DNA of 8,337 nucleotides from Patescibacteria group bacterium. Its GTDB lineage: Bacteria; Patescibacteriota; Minisyncoccia; Phycocordibacterales; PALSA-1337. The DNA lies in assembly GCA_028871265.1 (NCBI GenBank), contig JAGWNR010000023.1, positions 1-8,337 of the forward strand. The letters run 5' to 3'. Numbering within the stretch: position 1 is the stretch's first letter; each line of letters opens with the position of its first letter. Positions 5,625 to 8,337 of the stretch are shown here, in pieces. The notes beneath the pieces are model-generated. The model did not search any database. It had not been told where the DNA came from and saw nothing but the letters and a program-made list of their open reading frames with translations. The position numbers and the translations under genes were made by a program.

Positions 5625-6848
5625 TTACTCATACCGGAGAGCCTGAATCGGGTTCAAACTGGCGGCGCGACGAGCAGGATAGTAGCCAAAAATAATGCCG
5701 ATAATTGCTGAAACACCAAAGGCCAAAGCGATTGGTTGCCATGTGATTTGCGTGTGGATCGAACCAAAAGACGAAATGGTGTAGGCAATGGCAATACCCA
5801 GAACTGTGCCGATGATACCGCCAATTAGGGTGAGCATTACCGATTCGGCCAAAAACTGGGTGGAAATGTCTTTTTTCTTGGCACCGATGGCTTTGCGCAG
5901 ACCGATTTCACGAGTGCGTTCCGTCACAGTGGTGAGCATCATATTCATTATGCCAATGCCGCCGACGACCAGGGAAATACCGGCTACGGCGGCTAAAAGA
6001 ATGGTAAAGGTACTAGTCACGCTAGAAGCGGCTGCTACAATGTCTGCTTGGTTCAAGGTGCTAAAATCGGCTTGGGTGGGATCGGAAATATTGTGTCTGG
6101 TAAGCAAAAGACTAGTAATATCATTTTGAACCTGGGTCATTGAATTCTGATCAGCCGCCTGTACATCAATCTCGCTCAAATAATCGGCGCCGGCAAAATA
6201 TCTCTGTGCCGAAGAGAGTGGTACAAATATCATATCGTCTTGGTTATTAAAACCCGAACCACCTTTGGCTACAGTGACGCCAATTACAGTGAATAGCAAG
6301 CCTTTGATACTAATAGTTTGGCCCACCGGATCGGTACCGGTGGCAAATAGATCACTGACTGTGGTCGGTCCAAGCACGGCGACTTTGGCCAGGCTTTGAT
6401 TTTGTGTGTCGGTGATAAATGAGCCTTCGGCAATTTGAACGTCTCGCACTTGTGGGTATGCTGACGTTACACCGTTGACCGAAGTGTTTGTATTGGTGCC
6501 TTTGGCGGTAATTTGATAGCGACCGGAAAGTTGCGGTGACACAGCTGCAACATTCTGTATCTGATTCATGATGGCAGTCGCATCCTCTGTTATCAAGGTT
6601 CTAGCACCGCCGCGACCTGACGATACCTGGTAACCAGGTCCTTTTTGAGCACCGGGCATGACCATGATCAGATTTGAGCCTATCGATTGGATAGAAGATT
6701 GAATAGAGCCTTGGGCGCCCTGGCCGATTGAAATCATGGCTATAACCGAAGCAATGCCGATGACAATGCCGAGAATTGTCAAACCAGACCGCGCCTTGTT
6801 GGCGGACAGAGCCGAATATGTTTCGTGGAAAATATCAGTTGTTGTCAT
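5625..6848 (-). CDS. MacB/FtsX-family ABC transporter permease
   Basis: The membrane subunit of an ABC exporter of the mechanotransmission type. In its 407 residues: a cytoplasmic helix plus TM1 (about 23-40), an extracytoplasmic MacB-type domain (about 41-275), then three C-terminal membrane segments at about 278-302, 333-358 and 368-388. TERTREIGLRKAIGAKK (309-325) is the conserved cytoplasmic coupling segment, and the C-terminus PARRAASLNPIQALRYE is characteristic of MacB-like permeases. Unlike E. coli MacB, the ATPase is a separate gene. It is the last gene after the membrane-fusion and ATPase genes, separated from the ATPase by 73 bp filled by a repeat hairpin. No Shine-Dalgarno sequence is seen. 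Substrate is unknown; lipids, peptides and small molecules are all exported by relatives. Confidence 0.93.
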   Translation of the reverse strand: MTTTDIFHETYSALSANKARSGLTILGIVIGIASVIAMISIGQGAQGSIQSSIQSIGSNLIMVMPGAQKGPGYQVSSGRGGARTLITEDATAIMNQIQNVAAVSPQLSGRYQITAKGTNTNTSVNGVTSAYPQVRDVQIAEGSFITDTQNQSLAKVAVLGPTTVSDLFATGTDPVGQTISIKGLLFTVIGVTVAKGGSGFNNQDDMIFVPLSSAQRYFAGADYLSEIDVQAADQNSMTQVQNDITSLLLTRHNISDPTQADFSTLNQADIVAAASSVTSTFTILLAAVAGISLVVGGIGIMNMMLTTVTERTREIGLRKAIGAKKKDISTQFLAESVMLTLIGGIIGTVLGIAIAYTISSFGSIHTQITWQPIALAFGVSAIIGIIFGYYPARRAASLNPIQALRYE

Positions 6849-6851
6849 AAA

Positions 6852-6929
6852 GTTCTTAAAGTTTGTAAAGTTCGTAAAGTATTAAATTTTATACTTTATG
6901 AACTTTATGAACCTTCTAACTTTACAAAC
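6852..6929. repeat. Diverged 9-bp repeats forming a 22-bp-stem hairpin between ATPase and permease genes
   Basis: On the plus strand, left units GTTCTTAAA, GTTTGTAAA and GTTCGTAAA (6852-6878) run into GTAT. After an 8-nt loop come ATAC and the inverted units TTTATGAAC twice (6895-6912), an 8-bp degenerate unit, then TTTACAAAC (6921-6929). Segments 6861-6882 and 6891-6912 pair over 22 bp with 19 Watson-Crick pairs. The other three are G·U in plus-strand RNA but A·C mismatches in the minus-strand mRNA. The array overlaps the last ATPase codons and stops 12 nt from the permease ATG. Confidence 0.75.
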
Positions 6930-7626
6930 GGTTTACTTTTCTCGCCGCATTTTTCCGGTCCTCGACAATAGCACCGTCGCGAATCATGATGATACGCTCG
7001 GCATGAGCGGCAATATCAGGCTCATGTGTGATAAGGACAATGGTGCGACCTTGTTTTTCATTGAGCTCCTGAAATGTGCCTAAAACAACCTCGCTAGTTT
7101 TGGTGTCCAAATTACCGGTCGGTTCATCAGCCAAAATGAGCGTCGGATTATTGACCAGAGCGCGAGCGATAGCCACGCGCTGAATCTGTCCACCGGAAAG
7201 TTGGTTTGATTTGTGCATGAAATGATCCTCGTCTAATCCTGCGGCTAAAAGGGAAGTCCGTGCACGTTTCTCGCGTTCTTCTTCGGCCACACCGGCATAG
7301 ATGAGTGGTAGCATGGCGTTTCGCAATACTGTAGCACGTGGTAACAGATTGAAGGCCTGAAATACAAAGCCGATTTTTTCGCGACGGATATCAGCCAATT
7401 CTTCATCGGAAAGTTTTGATACGTCTTTGTCATCCAAGAAATATTGACCTGATGAAGGCGTATCTAAACAGCCCAAAATATGCATGAGGGTGGATTTGCC
7501 TGATCCTGAAGGCCCCATAATTGCCACGAATTCACCGTCAGTAATTTTAAAACTGACACCCTTTAAGGCTTGGAAACTTTCTGCGCCGTCATTGTATGTT
7601 TTTGTGATGTTGCGTACGTCAATCAT
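6922..7626 (-). CDS. MacB/LolD-type ABC transporter ATPase
   Basis: The cytoplasmic nucleotide-binding subunit powering the neighbouring FtsX-type permease. From the chosen start it has 234 residues: Walker [10 protein letters not shown] (38-46), Q-loop Gln90 in [10 protein letters not shown], signature LSGGQ (143-147), Walker B LILADE (163-168), D-loop NLDT and switch His201 in LITHE. An ATG at 7671 in the same frame would add 15 residues and overlap the upstream gene by 41 bp. The ATG at 7626 gives the family-typical [11 protein letters not shown] and begins 4 nt after the upstream stop, with a weak GGTGGA Shine-Dalgarno-like stretch 7 nt before it. This is the one gene here whose start looks translationally coupled. 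The last codons overlap the 9-bp repeat array. Confidence 0.96.
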   Translation of the reverse strand: MIDVRNITKTYNDGAESFQALKGVSFKITDGEFVAIMGPSGSGKSTLMHILGCLDTPSSGQYFLDDKDVSKLSDEELADIRREKIGFVFQAFNLLPRATVLRNAMLPLIYAGVAEEEREKRARTSLLAAGLDEDHFMHKSNQLSGGQIQRVAIARALVNNPTLILADEPTGNLDTKTSEVVLGTFQELNEKQGRTIVLITHEPDIAAHAERIIMIRDGAIVEDRKNAARKVNRL

Positions 7627-7630
7627 TTTT

Positions 7631-8337
7631 TTATCCACCGAAACTTCTAAATACTGCGCCGCCGCCGCCAAAATTACGTGTGGTGGCGCTAGTTGCCGCA
7701 GATTTAGTCGACACAGAACCGCCGGTCGCGGCTGTTCTCATAATAACCTGATCTCCGGATGACAGACCCGAAACTATTTCGGTATTTGTGTTATCCGACA
7801 AACCGACCGTCACCGGCACATCGTGTGGCGTTTCGGTGGTCGTGATACCAGATAAAGCTTGTGCCGAAGGATATTTTTGGTTCAGTTCCTGAACATAAGA
7901 AATATTTCCCTGAGTTTTAACCGCAGATGACGGAATTACAAGCACATCGCTGTGAACGTTGGTAATTATAGCGGCATTTACGCTCATGCCCGGCTTGACG
8001 CGGCTGTCATTGGTATCAAAGGCTATTTTGACATTGTAGGTCACAACGCCTTGTGAGACAGTGCCAATACCATCGACCTCACTGACAGTGCCGGCAATCG
8101 ATAGATTGTTGATTGCGTCAAAAGTGAGTGTGGCTTTTTGACCGACCGCAACTTTGGCCGCGTCAACTTCATTTAATGAAATAGTGGCATACTCTCCGGG
8201 CGTAACAATCGTGGCAATTGTTGTACCGCTTGTAACTTGCTCTGCCGGAGTTATGTCGATTTTTGCCACAATGCCGGCAATTGGGGCTGTCACATTCATA
8301 TACGAATATGTTAGTTGCGCTTGCGAAACTTGCAATG
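7631..8337 (-). CDS. MacA/HlyD-family membrane-fusion (adaptor) protein, N-terminal part missing
   Basis: The extracytoplasmic adaptor of the same ABC exporter. The frame is still open at the window edge, so only the C-terminal 234 or so residues are visible; a TTG at 8335 is in frame but is mid-domain, not a credible start. The visible part begins at the end of the helical hairpin ([14 protein letters not shown]) and continues with the lipoyl/barrel-sandwich half [18 protein letters not shown] (17-34). A beta-barrel domain with [11 protein letters not shown] (113-123) and VLVIPSSAV (131-139) and a membrane-proximal domain follow. The C-terminus is low-complexity Ser/Thr/Ala then Gly-rich. 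Gene order adaptor-ATPase-permease matches MacAB and Bacillus YknXYZ. In a single-membrane organism it would work without a TolC partner, which is inference. Confidence 0.9.
   Translation of the reverse strand, partial: LQVSQAQLTYSYMNVTAPIAGIVAKIDITPAEQVTSGTTIATIVTPGEYATISLNEVDAAKVAVGQKATLTFDAINNLSIAGTVSEVDGIGTVSQGVVTYNVKIAFDTNDSRVKPGMSVNAAIITNVHSDVLVIPSSAVKTQGNISYVQELNQKYPSAQALSGITTTETPHDVPVTVGLSDNTNTEIVSGLSSGDQVIMRTAATGGSVSTKSAATSATTRNFGGGGAVFRSFGG

Noticed and set aside
5594..5627. TAACAAAT/ATTTGTTA inverted repeat between the permease stop and tRNA-Leu
   Set aside because: 8-bp AT-rich arms with an 18-nt loop overlap the tRNA promoter and a stop codon. There is no GC stem or U-tract, so it is not a credible terminator and is probably chance.
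5788..6129. Plus-strand open frame of 113 codons antisense to the permease
   Set aside because: It is the mirror of conserved FtsX-type membrane segments and coupling loop; its content is explained by the real gene.
6852..6929. CRISPR-like repeats
   Set aside because: Units are 9 bp, contiguous, diverged and inverted around a centre; there are no spacers and no cas genes.
7046..7055. GACCTTGT in the ATPase gene as another copy of the murA/holB palindromic element
   Set aside because: Only 8 bases match and the opposite arm is absent; expected by chance.
6898..7083. Plus-strand frame overlapping the repeat array and ATPase end
   Set aside because: Antisense to the ATPase C-terminus; no supporting signals.

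Overview
The window carries nine protein-coding genes (murA and a MacA-like gene are cut by the window edges) and one tRNA gene. The flavour is Candidate Phyla Radiation / Patescibacteria, probably Parcubacteria-like, though this is inference. It rests on moderate GC, a short DNA polymerase III delta-prime subunit lacking any Walker A motif, a murA-mreB-holB gene order, a free-standing LAGLIDADG endonuclease, near-absence of Shine-Dalgarno sequences, and start codons placed directly at the predicted transcription start. The standard code fits: all nine genes end in TAA and none has an internal TGA.

Region 1 (1-3738, + strand) holds murA (peptidoglycan precursor synthesis), mreB (rod-shape cytoskeleton), holB (clamp-loader delta-prime) and msrA (methionine sulfoxide reductase). 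mreB, holB and msrA each have a good -10 element ending 6-7 nt before the ATG, so their mRNAs should be leaderless. Between holB and msrA is a minus-strand-oriented hairpin plus U-tract, with a possible tiny minus-strand gene upstream of it.

Region 2 (3764-5618, - strand) reads, in transcription order, tRNA-Leu(CAA), a LAGLIDADG endonuclease beginning 14 nt after the tRNA, then a secreted GH18 glycosidase whose start overlaps the endonuclease end by 17 bp. The endonuclease is much more AT-rich than its neighbours and looks like a mobile insertion at the tRNA 3' flank.

Region 3 (5625-8337, - strand) is an ABC exporter operon in the order membrane-fusion protein, ATPase, MacB/FtsX permease, like MacAB or Bacillus YknXYZ. 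The ATPase-permease gap is filled by diverged 9-bp repeats arranged as a long hairpin.

The least expected signal is a palindromic element with arms based on TTTGTACAAGGTC. It lies inside two coding sequences in different reading frames: a perfect 27-bp copy in murA, and a partly duplicated copy with a 21-bp period in holB. It resembles in concept the Rickettsia palindromic elements that insert in frame into proteins.
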